NCBI GenBank assembly: GCA_021613535.1
Contig: CP075496.1
Location: 13,144,001-13,208,000, forward strand
From: Adineta vaga
Taxonomy: Eukaryota; Rotifera
DNA length: 64,000 nucleotides
Direction of reading: 5' to 3'
Shown here: piece by piece, positions 21,582 to 35,140 of the stretch
Layout of the letters: each line of letters opens with the position of its first letter
Numbering within the stretch: the stretch's first letter is position 1
The notes under the pieces: model-generated
Database searches by the model: none
What the model was told of the DNA's origin: nothing
What the model saw: the letters and a program-made list of their open reading frames with translations, nothing else
Program-made: the position numbers and the translations under genes

Positions 21582-22711
21582 AATGATATATATACATATT
21601 AAAACTAAATCTAACTAAAACTAAATCGATATGGGTTAGGGTATGTATGGATATATATATATATATATGTTGATTTATATTATAACTCTAATGAGACAAT
21701 TCATGGTAGAATCTGTAGTCAAAAAGAATTCGAAGTAATGCGATGAATCATCAAACGAGAGTGAAGGCAGAAAAATCAATAATAGAATTTATGAAAAGAT
21801 AGTGACTTTGAAACAGTATAAAATGCAAAATTAGGGAAAAATTTTTGATCGATATTTTTTTGCATTGCGGAAACTTTTAATTTTTGCGGAAGATTCTGTA
21901 CCCCTGCTTGGAATTACAAACATAAAACATTTAATTCAACAATCTGATTTCAAATCTGAAGAAGATGAAGATGAGCAATACATTCATCTTTTATATTTTC
22001 GCCTTTTCAATGATTATGTATCTAATCATACGATTGATTTTTATGTCTCTGTTATTTTGATTTTACACAATAATAATAACAAACAGTTCAAATCTATTTC
22101 ATATTTAGTAAGATGTATTTCGAAGGTGAAGATTGACAAGTAGTTCTCAAATATAAAATGTTATAATTTAGATCTAGGACATTTTCACCTACTCTCGATA
22201 TTCAAATCTTTCGATCCTCTCGTTGTAAACAAGCGGTACCGTTGTTTTTCCTAGCCGATGAAATCATCATTTCTATTACATTAGAACATAAACAGGATAC
22301 AATTTTTCGTTTCAAACGATATTTGAACTCAATCAAAGTATACACAATTCTACACATCAGAACGTTCAATCGTAACAAAAGCATTTCTAATGAAGTTTTG
22401 TTTTTCTTTTGTTCTCAATCGAATAATTCATTCTATTAACAAATAAATTTGTCTGGACAGTTTATTGTAAACAAATTGAATTTTCTTTCCCTAGAGAAAA
22501 TTCTCTACTTGTCTATCTAAAACCAATGACTAGTCAATTAAAACTGACACACGTTCAATTATATTGTTGATCGGTTATCGTCGTCGTTCTTTCTTAGAAT
22601 AATAAACATACAAGCAAATCTCAAGAGAAAAGAACATGATACATTAAATTTCTTATATTGCACGATTGAAAACAAAAGCTATACAACATAGAAAAACAAA
22701 AAGAAATCTAT
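21582..22711. other. Repeat remnant and unassigned open frames
   Basis: 21584-21712 is a degenerate relative of the element at 19312-19694, with a (TA)n run. At 21865-22143 (+) there is an open frame of 92 codons, and at 22242-22439 (+) another of 65; both are rich in Phe/Ile and neither is recognised. The right part is the 3' flank of the protocadherin gene. Confidence 0.35.
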
Positions 22712-25525
22712 TTAGAGTATTTCATCTTCAAATGATCGACTCATTTTAACATATGTTGACGATGATGAACTTGATAATGATGATGATTTATTTGCTGATA
22801 ATCGATCTGTAAATGTTGTTAAACGAGTTGAATCATTTGTTGCCGTTGTTGATGTTGATACTGTTGTCATTGCTGTAAATTGTGGTGATGGCGATGATAA
22901 TAATAATGTATCATTTTCCGCTTCATCGTTCAATGAAGAAGAAAATGATGGTGTTAAATGTGTTGTTGGTTTATTTCTCAAGGATTCGATTCGTTGTTGT
23001 CGTTGTCGATAATAAAAACAGCAACAAATTAAAAATATGATGATAATAAAACATACTAAACTAATAAGAATAATTGAAATTAAATACATAAATGTTCGAG
23101 GATGAATTTCTATGGATGATATTGATGAATCATTTCGACATTCCGATGGTTCATAAACAATGTAGAGAAGAAAATTTCTATATATTGTTGAGAAATTTTT
23201 CAGTTGACCTTGATCAGTTAGTTTAAGATCAAATTTATATTCTTGAAAAATTCCATCAAGAATAACAAGACCATTTGGAAGAATTCTTATATCCGACGAG
23301 GAAGGATTAATCATTGAAAAGATAATTTCACCATTCTGATTTTCATCTGGATCATAACCTTCAAATTGAATTTCAATTGTTTGATTACTATTTGTAAGAT
23401 TATAGATATAACAATAAGGAGATTGAGTTAATAATTTTGGTTGATTATCATTTTGATCAAGAATTTGAATTTCTATTGAAATAATATCCGTATGGATAGA
23501 ATCATTGGCAATAATACGAAATTGAATTTGATTGATCTGTTCACGATCGATACTTCGTTTTGTATATAAATAACCATTTGAATTTAATTCAATCCAATGT
23601 TTTATTCGAATAAAATCATCTGGATGGATTGAATAGATAATTTGATTATTTTTATCATTATCTTCTGCTTGAATTTGTCCAATGAAAGTTTGATTTGGTT
23701 GATTTTCTTCAAGATGAAATCGAGTAAAATTTGTTGGAAATCTAACCGGATTATCATTTAAATCATGAATTTGTATAACTATTGGCATCAATGTTCGATG
23801 ACCGACTTTATCTTCTGCTTGAATAGAAAATTGATAGAACGATTGTTTTTCATAATCGAGACTTTGTAAAATAATTAATTGATTTCGTTCATTTAATTTA
23901 AAAAGATGTTTATAATCATTATCTGAAGAATCAAATTGAAGTTGCAATGTAATTTGATCATGTTCATCGGGATCATAGACTTCAAATGTATGAAGAAGGA
24001 AATTGTCTTGGTTATTTTCATCGAGTTCAAATGTATAATTGCTTGTATTAACAAAACTTGGTGAGCAATCATTAACATCAATTAAATGTAATTCGAAAAA
24101 GTTTTCATTTGTTTGTTTCGGTTGACCATGATCAGAAGCAAATAATGTAAAAGAATAGAAAGATTTTTCTTCACGATCAAGTTGACGAATTGTTTTTAAA
24201 GCATAGGTATTATCAGTAACATTTTCTAATCGTAAAATAGAATCTTTATCTAATGGAGGAGATATTTCCAGTGTAACACGTCCATTTTCACCAGTATCAC
24301 GATCAGATACAGTGATGTAAAGTATCGGTGTTCCAAGAGAGATATTTTCTAAGAGATAAATTACTGAATTATTAATCAATTGAACATCAGCTGGCGAGAA
24401 AGTGAACATTTCAGGTGGCCAATCATTTTCATCGGTAACCTAGAAAGAGAGGATATTAGTTCTTTCTTGTTAGTTTCATTAAAATTATGAAAGAATATTT
24501 ACTTCGATAATAACTGTAGCATAAGTTGGAACAGCATTGGGTCCTAGATCTTTCGCTTGAATTTGTAGTTCATAATTATTTCTTTCTTCATAATCTAAAT
24601 TTTTGACAAGAGTAATTGTACCATTTTCAGTATTTAAATGAAAGATTGTTTTGATTGTCGCATCATTACGTGTCCATTTCGAGAATGCATATCGAATTTG
24701 TCCATTGAGACCTTCATCTGGATCGAATGCTTTCATTTGAATAAGTTCAGTACCAATTGGAGTCAATTCCGAAATCTTCAGGATTATTGGTGATTGTTGA
24801 TTTTCTTGAAATTTTGGTGAATTATCATTAATATCCGTTACAATTAAAAGAATTTTGGTACAACATGATCGTTTTTGATTATCAATACCTTCATAAGCAC
24901 AAAAATGAAAGAAATATTTCTCTTGAACTTCTCTATCTAATGCTTGAACAATAATTAGTGATGGACGAATTTGATTATCTAAACGAAATTCTGTATAATT
25001 ATTTGACACAATTGAATAGGATTGAACATTATTCGGTGATTGATCAGGATCATGTGCAATAGGTAGAATAATTCGACTATTTAAACGAACACTTTCACTA
25101 ATATTCAAATAATAGATATCATTTGAAAAATAACAAAAATTATCATTTTCATCAAGTATTAATATTGGTACGTAGATAATATGTGTATGAATATCACTAA
25201 GAGCATTGATTTCAAGTTTAAGTAAACATTCATTTAAACATGAACATAAATTTAAACGACAAAGATCTTCTCGATCAAGTGGTCGTTTAACTGTTATCGT
25301 ACCTTTGAGATCATCTAGGAGAAAATAGGATAGAACGGATGATCGTGTTAAAAATGTAAAACCCCAATTGGACGGTGGAAGAATATTTAATAATTGAGTT
25401 ATTGGTGTACCGATTGGAGATAATTCACTACAATTAACAGATGGTAGACGAATATAACGTGATTGACAAAGAGTAATAAAAATCAAAAATTGATAGACTA
25501 TTAACCATAGCCACGAGCAGGACAT
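22712..25525 (-). CDS. Protocadherin-like cell adhesion protein
   Basis: Exons 25525-24503 and 24439-22712 give 916 residues: signal peptide (1-22), about six to seven cadherin repeats, one membrane helix (about 789-815, ISIILISLVCFIIIIFLICCC) and a 100-residue serine/threonine-rich tail ending EDEIL. Calcium-binding linkers are visible as LDENDN, VTDINDNSPKF, VTDENDWPP, DVNDCSPSF, HDLNDNPVRF and LDQNDNQPKL, and DRE/DYEE and DPDE motifs recur. The first repeat is cysteine-rich (LNLCSCLNECLLKL), which is unusual. One 63-bp intron interrupts it. The layout matches non-clustered protocadherins; I find no beta-catenin-binding classical tail. It would act in homophilic adhesion at the cell surface. 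Confidence 0.9.
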
Positions 25526-28500
25526 AGCAGCATGGTGATTACATCAAGTTAAATAAATAAAACATATTCGATATTTCTCATCTAAAATCAAAAGATCAAA
25601 ATCGAACAGTTTAGATTTTAGTTATCCAAAAATGAGAACAAGATTATCTCGGATGCGCATCTCTGTTTGTTCTCACTTTCATGAATGGTTATCGAATTAA
25701 CTTCTCCTGTTCTTTATCTTTGTGATTGTTCATTTCGACCATTCCGATTACCATACCGTATGGCACCAACAGCTTGTTCATGTCTGTTTATTTTTAAAGT
25801 ATGTTTTTGTACATATTCTGCTTTTCTATCTCGTTTGAACTTCGACCGCTAATTGATAAGATAGATGATTGTTGACTGAATTCGTACGTCTTCTATATTT
25901 CTCATTACGAAATGTCGATTGTCGAATGATGACAAAAAAAGAAGAAGAGATGAACATCGGTGGAATAAAGAGAGAAAAAAATTCATTTATATTCCAGCTG
26001 ATACATCGCAACAGATTTTTGACCTTTAAATCTTCAATTGACTCTTGAAAAGGCTAGTTTACCTTGATGATGAACTTTTAATAACATATATATATATACA
26101 TACAAATATATATATATATGTCTGATTCATCTGGCATTTATCCCTCAACAACTCTACTACTGTACTTACGCAAGACAATGATTCCAATTATATCAATGGT
26201 GGGAATTGAAGAGATGGAATTTATTGTTGCTCTTACTTTTATGGTTTATGCTTGTGATTATATACTTAAATGCAGTGTTGTATAAGATGATTTTTCTAAT
26301 CAGTTTAGTTTTGAATAGACGAGAAACGAAGATGAATGTCTTAAGATGATAATCAAGTCGATGCACGTTAAACGGAAGAAAGACACGAACTATGACGGAT
26401 ATTTAAATATGACATCGAGAATAATAGAAGAAAGAATGAACAACCAGAGAGAAACGGATGTGAAACGAAATCACTCGTAAAGAAAAAGAGCGTTGATTGC
26501 ACGCGGCAGCGTATGTTACTCGAGTGTGTAATTGTGGGTAGAGAAGACGAAGACGAGAACGAGAGAATACGAGAATAAGAGAATGAGAGAGAGAGCAAAA
26601 GAGAGGAGGTAACTACAGCAAAGATGAAGAAGAAGAAGAAGAAGAAGAGAAGATCTAATGCGCACGCGACATATACATAAGAAAAATGATCGTATGTCTC
26701 GCATTCAATAATTGATTTACACAATGTGGGAATCGTGATCGTACGTTCGAACACCATCGCACTAACTTGGTGGACGTGGGCCGGAAAAGACAGGCATCTC
26801 GTCTTTAGAGCATGCTGTCGTAACATAAGAGATTTGTTTGCTATTCATTCACTCGCTCATTCATTCATTCATTCATTCATTCACTCATACACTTTATATC
26901 GACAAGGACATAGGTCCGAGAATCAAAAGCTGCTCTATGCGTTCTCAATTTTCCGGACTTTTCTCTCTCGTCCTTCTTCTTTTTTTATTGTCTAATCGAT
27001 ATCTTGTAATCATGGTGTTAAAAATCTACTTTCAACAGAGAACTCTTTTCATCTTATATCACACTTTTACAAATAGAAACACTTTAAAGTAGAAAAAGAG
27101 CTATTTAAAAAGTATCTTAACCTTCTCTTCTTTTTCTTATTAATCGAAAAAAAAACTGATGACACTCATTTTACGGAAGAAAATGTATGTAACTGTGCAC
27201 GATAGAACAAATATATTATTTAAACAAATTAGACCCACCGGGATATTTGGCCTCGTCTTCTTTCTATTCAATGCTAAAGGGGAAAAGCATAGCATCTGCT
27301 TTTTTCTTCTGTTTTGATAATGTTCAACAAAAATACTGTTTACATCTCTAATCCAAGATAGTCATCAGCATGCAAACTTTCTGACATATACTTATACATC
27401 GACATATCCGGCTTGATCAGATAATCAGCCGAACTGATTTTCTTTCTTTCTAGTCGCATTGATTTGATACTTTTTTTTCTTTTATTTGCTCGTGTGAATA
27501 CGTCAAACTGGCATTCTTTTGTCGAATTAATCAAGTATCTATCTCCACTTAAAATAATCTACGTATGACCGACCTTGTTCTCTACTGCCATATCGACCTA
27601 TCTAATTGACCTATAAGAAGAACTAATGATGACAATTTAAACTGAAGGCCATATGTAAGAAGAAAAGAAAAATCTATCCCTCTTCACCATCATTGAGATA
27701 GAATGATAAGCGGTGTATGTATACGGTTTATTTGTCCCCTATTAGCTTTCCACTTTGCATTCACTTACCAATGCTGTCGTTGTTGTCATATGTCGTTTGA
27801 ACGATTAGGGTCTACACAACTATATATGTATAAACGTATATATCTAAATGCACACGAATATGTGAGTAAACAATGTTTAACTCGTCAAGTGTTGGTCTGG
27901 CGCTGTTTATTCATCACTCATACTCTCTTCGCTTTCTTTCTGTTCTGGCTATTTCTATGATTATCAATCTTTCACAAAAGAAAAAAAACGACCACTAGTC
28001 GTGCTCTTTACAGGAGAGCTATTTTGCTACAAATGATGTATCATGATGCCATAAGATTCGATCAGATATAAAAAGTATAGACAGACAAACATGATGATAG
28101 AAAATCTATTCGTATAATTATATTCATTCATTGAATTGAAAAGGATTCATTGACTACTCTTATTATTATTACTACTACTACTACTACTACTTTCACGGTA
28201 TATATGTTCTCTTATGATATATGTATGTTCATCAACAGTAGTAATCATGATGACGAAAAAGAAAGGAAAAAAAAGAAAAAACAGATTGATGTCTATGATC
28301 ATTTTTTGCCAATTTTCCTATCCTCTTTTCTCTTTGTCTCTTGTTCTCTCTCTCTCTCTTTCTTTCTTTCTTTAAGCGTTAAACTAGCAAAAAAAGAATG
28401 AAGAATTGGTCACTATGTATTTTGAAACATGTAGACGCTTTGTCTACAATTGAACAAGTCAATAATGACTCTCTCAACTTCAGCTGCCGTTCAACTGAGA

Positions 28501-28900
28501 GAACAAGTATATGAACGAGAGACAAAAAAAGAAAGAGAACCTCAATAGATAAAACAGTCAAAACTAACGCACCATCTTCTACTGATACCAAAACTGTGAA
28601 CTCATGAAGAAATAAAAATAAATTACATTTTACTTGTCTTTCTTCTTCGTGTTCTTTAACTTTTATCCAGAACAACAGAGACAGTTTGACAGGCAGACGT
28701 TTTATGTACATGTTTGTATACATATAAAATAGTCCACTTTTCAGAATAACTATGTGTTCGTGTGCATAAATCTCGATTTGATCAAGATCAATAAGTGATG
28801 GTCAGTTTATCAACAAAAAAAGAAAAAGAAAAAGAAAAGAAAAGATAGACAACAGAAACATATTAACTATTGATCTCATTGTCACATCATTTGGTTTACT
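25526..28900. other. Gene-free region upstream of protocadherin, low-complexity rich
   Basis: I see no convincing exons. Simple repeats: (TA)n near 26085-26120, a purine run with (GAA)n at 26500-26650, (CATT)n at about 26857-26884, (ACT)n at 28171-28191 and CT/TTTC tracts near 28345-28375. The sequence is punctuated by alternating purine and pyrimidine tracts. It may hold protocadherin regulatory DNA. Confidence 0.5.
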
Positions 28901-31900
28901 TTTATTCAGTTTTGATGTCCCGATAAAAATGACACGTGTGTCTATACCTCATCATTTACACACCATTTCATTACATCATCATTAATGTTCAAGAGTGATG
29001 GAAATCGCCAGTTGTCTTTATATTATAGATATATCACTTTTTTTGTCTAACCGAAATTCCGGTGTTAATGCGATGAAGATAAGACAACACACATATATTT
29101 CATATATTTCTCACCTCTAGTTTCTCTTTTCTAATGTCCATTTCCGTTGTCCAAGTGGTTAGTTAAGGCTCATATAAGCCCAAGAGGCGCCGGTCACTCG
29201 ATTCATCGATGCGAGAGAATAGCACGTCTTCCGTACTCGATCACATCTACTTTCGCTCTTTCTTCTTCTCCTCTTTTGCTAACGGGCGTTCGTCAAAATA
29301 AAAAATGACGATGATAATGATGATGTTCACAATGATAGTGATGGACATGATTAGACTTTATATTCCTATTAATTTTCATATACAACACACCTGCATCAAG
29401 GGACAACGAACTCGAGAAAAGTGAATCCTTTCGTTGTCATTTACATGAACTCCATTAGAGTGTGACGTAAGATGAAAGGAATAGATAATGAAAAGAGATA
29501 TCAGGAAGCCTGAAAAATGAAATGAATTGTGTAACTTCTTACTATTCTATGATAGTTATCTGAACTGTCTATATGTACGTGGTCAAGCCTTGCGGGCAGC
29601 CTTCATTTTTTTTAATACAACACTGTAATTAGATCGTCGTCTGTCGATAAGTGAATCATTTCGATTTCCAATCGATGCACGTGTTCCTACTATTACAAGT
29701 TCTCATATTTAATTCATTCAAGAAGACGAATAGGGTGGAGCTTTGAATTAAATCAACTGGACATCTATACAACATCTCAATTAGATCTGCACCAGCAGTA
29801 ATAGTAACATACGATCATCAATTCATTTTAACGATTGAATTAGACACTGCTTGGCGAACAAATGACACACACACACACATACATACATACATACATGTAT
29901 AGACACATGTCACATCTCTCGTTTTACAACAACAACAGCACACGACTACAATGTAGTAAATAAAATAGAACGTCTGGCAATCGAGTGTGACTATTGGAAT
30001 AAAAAGAGAGAGAAGAAGAACAAGATGATGATGATGACTGTATAGTATCTATGACTTATATGCTTGTGTATGAATGTGAAAAGAAACGACAGATAGAATC
30101 ATAAAAAATGAGGATATACAAGTCACTATTTTGTAGTTAATTTTTGTGACATACGTAATGACAATAGTTTAGTTGGCATCTCGTCTAATTAACGATCACG
30201 AAATAGGCATACCAAAAGGGACAGTACAACTGTATATATATATAAACATACAATCTATTTGTCGTTGTATGACCGAAGGACATAACACAGACATCATTAT
30301 GTTAAATTGTGTCACACCTATTCTTTATCTTCTTCACATGAAATTTCTTTTTTGTTATATTTCATAATACAGTAGAAAATTACGATGAAGAAGACTATGA
30401 TTATTACCATTGATTGTACTCTTTCATCATCATCATCGTCTTTTTTTATATAACTTCATCAAATAACTGGACATATAATAATAGAAGTCTAATATATAAA
30501 TAGAGAATAACTCGCATCATTTCCGATATTCTTCCTATTTTCCGGTAGATGACCTTCTATAACCAATATAATAGTTGTACTTACCAAAACGTTTTCGACA
30601 AGCGGTCAAGGTGATTGTACGCACATATAACTATCTATGTATGAATGATTGCACAAAAGAATTTTATCTATAATATACAAAGACAATCCATGTAGAAGGA
30701 CGTTTTACTCTCTAATAGGTAATGGATTTATTAAGTATCTCGAATGAAAATATCTTGAGACATTTCTTCGAAATATTTTTGTTCAATGAAGTAAAAAATA
30801 ATTTCCGGTTGGTCAGGTAAAGTAAATAAACGCACGCAATAGTCTCGTTTATAAAAAAAATTATTTTATATATAGAATAAATTTATTTTATAAAAAGAGA
30901 AATTTACCGCAAGAACAGCAGTACATCGAGTAGAAGAGAGAGTGAGCAAAAAGAGGGAAGATGTCTTTGTATGCACACTGAATTCGAGTAGATTTTTTTC
31001 TAATACGCTTTACATATTGTTACATATAATCGGGTTAAAGAATATTAATCTCTCCTGTAACGAGAGATAGAAGGAATCAGATAACCTGTAAAAAAATACA
31101 TGAAAACTGTGGTTTCTTTTTCTTCTTCTAAGTATTGTTCGATGATTGTTGGAGTTAAAGAAATTCTTATCAAGAGAAAATGTCTGAAAGATTGTGTAGT
31201 GACAGCCTTGGAATGTAATGCAAATGTGTTCAATGACTATTTTTGTGTGAAAATCATCGAAACTATTTCCGACATGCATATCGTGTGAATATATATTTTT
31301 TCTCTCCCTCTCGAATAAGTGCATTAGAAAATCATAAAAAAGCTGACATATCGATGCTTGTTCGGAATCAAAAATAGGAAATAAAATCATGATTGACATT
31401 TTTATTAAGAATTTATTTCGATTCGTTAGACATATCACAGAATATATGATTTTTACGTAGAAAAAGCTGAAGATAATTTGATAGCAATCAGATCTGTTTT
31501 GTCGAAAAATTACTAAACAAGATTTGTTTGACATAGACATTTTGCACAATTATTAATTCTATTCAATAATGTTGAGAATAAGAAATGTAGTATTAATCAA
31601 TTAGTTCAATCATTCATTTGACATTTTCATGATAAAAGCACTAATAATTCTAACCTTTTACCATTGTGTATGACTATATACTCAATCATCCATCTAATAC
31701 AACAAGTCATATGATCAAAAACATTTATTCAGAAAAAATGAAGAATTGCTCAATTTCCTAAATTGAAAATACGTTGGAAATATCCAAACTGACGTAATGT
31801 TTCATCAGATATCAAATAATAACTTTTATCAATAAAAACAAACACACATATAATCACTTCTCCTACTCATAAAAAAAGACGGTTGAGAAGTGGCGACGTC

Positions 31901-32373
31901 TCCCGATTTCTTCGACAATGATTAATAAATACAGAACGCAAAATATTGCATCATGACCTGTATTTATATATATTTTCAAATCATTTTCGAGTATAATTAT
32001 TTCTGTTTTCGTCTTCTAAACAAGTAAGTAATTAAGGTAACAAAATCTGAGACTAATTAATTTTATTTTAATTGATATTTTTCTTCTGAATATGAGAATC
32101 CATAAATAAATATGTATTTATATTTACATGTGCAAAGAGAAAGACACATTATAGTATTTTCCGTTAAGAAGAGAGAAAAAAAGCAGCAGCAGAAAAAGAA
32201 GAAAATAAAATTTAAATTAAAATTCCAATTTAAAATACAATAAATATCGCGCAAATGTCTATTTGCACATTCATATACAACAAAATTTTTGTTTGTTAGA
32301 TACATTAACAACAGAGAAGAAGAAAGAGATTTCATCACAATAATTTTCATGTTCGTGTTTTTCGATGAATGAT
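28901..32373. other. Gene-free region, continued
   Basis: A (CA)n and (CATA)n run at about 29863-29898 and many AT-rich tracts. A tRNA-like stretch at 29143-29215 is listed separately. The longest open frame (31010-31549, minus) has no recognisable feature and a composition like random A+T-rich sequence. The right end is the 3' flank of the gene at 32374. Confidence 0.45.
29143..29215 (+). other. Degenerate tRNA-Glu-like sequence
   Basis: The stretch begins TCCGTTGTCCAAGTGGTTAG, close to the acceptor/D-arm (A box) of eukaryotic tRNA-Glu. It continues with a GGCT/AGCC stem and a CGATTC core like the T-arm. The 3' acceptor strand does not pair with the 5' strand and the anticodon loop is abnormal, so it is not a functional tRNA. 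It could be a tRNA pseudogene or a SINE head, or chance. Confidence 0.25.
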
Positions 32374-33401
32374 TTATTCATTCGAAAGTAGATAGCCTTT
32401 ACCTTTATTTAACGAATTTCGATTACCAAGATGTAAGGAACGTCTTAATGTATCAAATCGTTGACCAAGAGTTTGTTTTTTAAGAGGAAAATCATCTTGA
32501 TCATCATATGGCTGATGATCAAGATCTTCATCGAGAGAATTTTGGATTTGTTGTTGTTGCTGTTGTTGTTTAGCATGACGTTTTTTAAATAGAAGAGATA
32601 TTTGTACACGAAATGATCGATTAAATTTATTTTTCTTTGATTGTGAATCATTTGAAGATGAAACATAGCCAGATTCTTGTTGATCAGTAATGTTAAGTGT
32701 TGAACAATCAGGATTTGGTACTGATCTCCTGAGAAAAACAAAGAGAGAGAAAGGAAAAAAATAGATCAATTAGGAAAGAAAATGGAATGATCATTATCAT
32801 ACGATTGATTCATGTGTGTTGGTGCTAATGGAGCTTTTCGTCGTTTCGGTGGAGGTTTGATATTATCTGATGGATTTGTTGTTGTTGTTGTTGTTGTCGT
32901 CGTTTTCTCTGTTGGTAAAGTAATTGGTGATGTCAAACCTGTTGTGATGGATGAAGTAAGTAAATTGACGGGTCGGTTTTCATCATTGGTATTGAATATT
33001 AAACGTTTACTTGAATTATTACTTTCTAATCGTGGACGTTGTCGCGTTAAAGTATTTCGAAATGATTTTCGAATTTGATCTGTTAATTTATTAAATGGAT
33101 GAATGCGAGCATTGGAATTTGTTGAAGATGAAAATGGATCATCATCATCATCATCATTAATATGATTATTGTAGGGATGTTCAATCGTTTTTGTTTTCAT
33201 GATAATTGGTGATGATGGACGTGGAGGTGATGCCGAATAACGACGTCGTCGTCTTAGAAAACTTTTTGATTGATTCGATTTCACAAGATTTGAATTGGAA
33301 TTAGAACCAGTTGGATGATCACTTCGTGGATTGATTTGATCATCATTACGAATATCTTTTCGTCGACGAGAATTAAATGATTTACGTAGGCTATATTTCA
33401 T
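32374..33401 (-). CDS. Basic, disordered protein with repeated RKSFR-type motifs
   Basis: Exons 33401-32803 and 32728-32374 give 317 residues in phase. It is low-complexity and basic with poly-Asp, poly-Thr and poly-Gln runs. Four short blocks resemble each other: MKYSLRKSFNSRRRK (start), LTDQIRKSFRNTLTRQ (middle), NRSFRVQISLLFKKRH and FDTLRRSLHLGNRNS (near the end). These look like basic amphipathic segments that could bind membranes or phospholipids or be phosphorylated; that is inference. Proline-rich PPPKRRKAPLAPT could be an SH3 ligand. I do not recognise a family. Confidence 0.7.
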
Positions 33402-35140
33402 TCTTAAATAGAAAATATATTTTCAATGATTTCTGTGTGTAAATTATTCATCCGTTTGACAAGACCACGAAACCTTGAAAAGGTTTTTCTTAGTATGTTA
33501 TGTATATAAAAAAAGAAAAGGGTGTAAAACAAAAAACATGACAATCAAAGTATGAAGAAATAAATGCGAGTCTTAGCAAGGTCACCTATATTTTTTTTCT
33601 TTTTCTCTCTCGGTTTTTTTATTCACATCGAATGAAAAAGAAAAAGGTATGGTTGTGTATATACTTATTAGAAATTAGAATCTAAGTAAAAAAAATGAGG
33701 AAAAACGACGAAGAAAAAGAGGAGAAGATGCTGTTGTCAGAACAGCAGCAATTCGAGAAATATATGTGATGTATGCACTCGAAGTAATAATTTAGATAAC
33801 AATAAAAAAAACGAAGAGAAGAAAAACCAGAAGAAAGCGTAGGAGAATGACGAGGATTGAAGAACGTAAACAGAAAAAAGGAACGGAGAAAAGTTCTTGT
33901 ATGAAAACACTAAGCACGGAACTCGTTATTTCTTTATTGTAAGAGTAACAGCGACGCAACATGTCATGATTGTCGCATCTTTGAATGAGCGCTTCTTTTC
34001 TTCTGTAGTTTTCACTCAAGCATAAGAGGAAAGGATCAATGAAGCAAATGAGTCCGAATGAAGAAAAAAAACCTAAGAAAAGAAAAAGAGGCGTGAGTTA
34101 AAGTCTATTTCCAATAGGCTCATAAAAAAGAATGGTGTGATGTATATAGGTATTCAACTACGCATTTGTTTCAATGGATGTTTATAAGTAGAACGCAAGA
34201 AGAAGAAAAAAATCAAATTACCGGAAAAGAAATATCTGCAAAATACCGCTTATTTAACGAGAAGTGATTGTTGTTAAGCATGTCTTCAAAGTATGAATGA
34301 ACAAGCATCACGAATAAAAGAAAAAGAAAAGTACTAAGCGATCTATCTTTATATTAACAAGTCAGAAAAACTGATGTCTGTGTAAACTGACTTAACCTTT
34401 TCTTCTTCTTCGTTTCTTTAGTCATCTGTTATTCGTCGGCTTCATCATCCTATCGATCAGATGGAAATGACAGTTGTCCTTGTTGTTTTTCTGTCGTTCG
34501 TCTTCTTCTGAAAGCGAGAAAGGAAGAAAAACTAGAAAATGTTAGTTACTACATGTTTAGATTATATATGTATATACATGTCGATATGTTTATTTCGAAT
34601 GAAATTTTCGTTTCACTTTCATTGGTAAACTAGTCGATAAAATAGAAAGAAGAATTTTCTTACAACTTTATAGAATTATGAACTAATAAAAAACTTCGTT
34701 TCATTATGAAAAAAGTGTTTACAATTAATAAGAATTGTTAGAAGTATATCTATTCAGAATAAAACGTTCTTTCTTTCTTTCTCGTCTTGTTTTGTATCGT
34801 GCAGGGAATTTGAACTGACGTAAACAGTAATTCAATGAAGAAATTCCGGAAGCGATATTTTTATCTGAAAATAGTTTCGATCAAAACTTTAACGGGCGGA
34901 AATAAGAAGAAAAACATCATTGAAAATACATTTTATGTTTCATTCGACCCGAAAGAAAGATTTCATCAATGTTTTATTTACAAATAAGTCAATAGAGAAA
35001 AGCTGAAGGAATAATCTTCAAGTTATGTCAAAAGAAATAGTTCATAAAGGAATTTACTCTCCTGAGTATGATTACACTTTATGCATTAATTTAGATAGAC
35101 AATATCCTTTTCACGGTTACTTTAACTCATAAAATCTTCA
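33402..35140. other. Intergenic region between divergent genes
   Basis: About 1.7 kb between the divergently transcribed 317-residue protein gene and the AlkB-like gene, probably holding both promoters. It contains a purine-rich tract (33690-33860) with GAA/GAGAA composition. No exon is recognised. Confidence 0.45.

Noticed and set aside
26368-26826. Minus-strand open frame of 152 codons
   Set aside because: Its bulk is phenylalanine/leucine/serine runs from a purine-rich simple repeat on the other strand; no start context, exon structure or domain.
26857-26884. CATT repeat considered as a CRISPR-like or telomere-like array
   Set aside because: Simple tetranucleotide microsatellite; no spacers and not a telomeric unit.
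31010-31549. Minus-strand open frame of 179 codons
   Set aside because: The longest frame in the gene-free block, but composition matches random A+T-rich DNA and no motif, signal or splice pattern supports it. Transcript data could reverse this.
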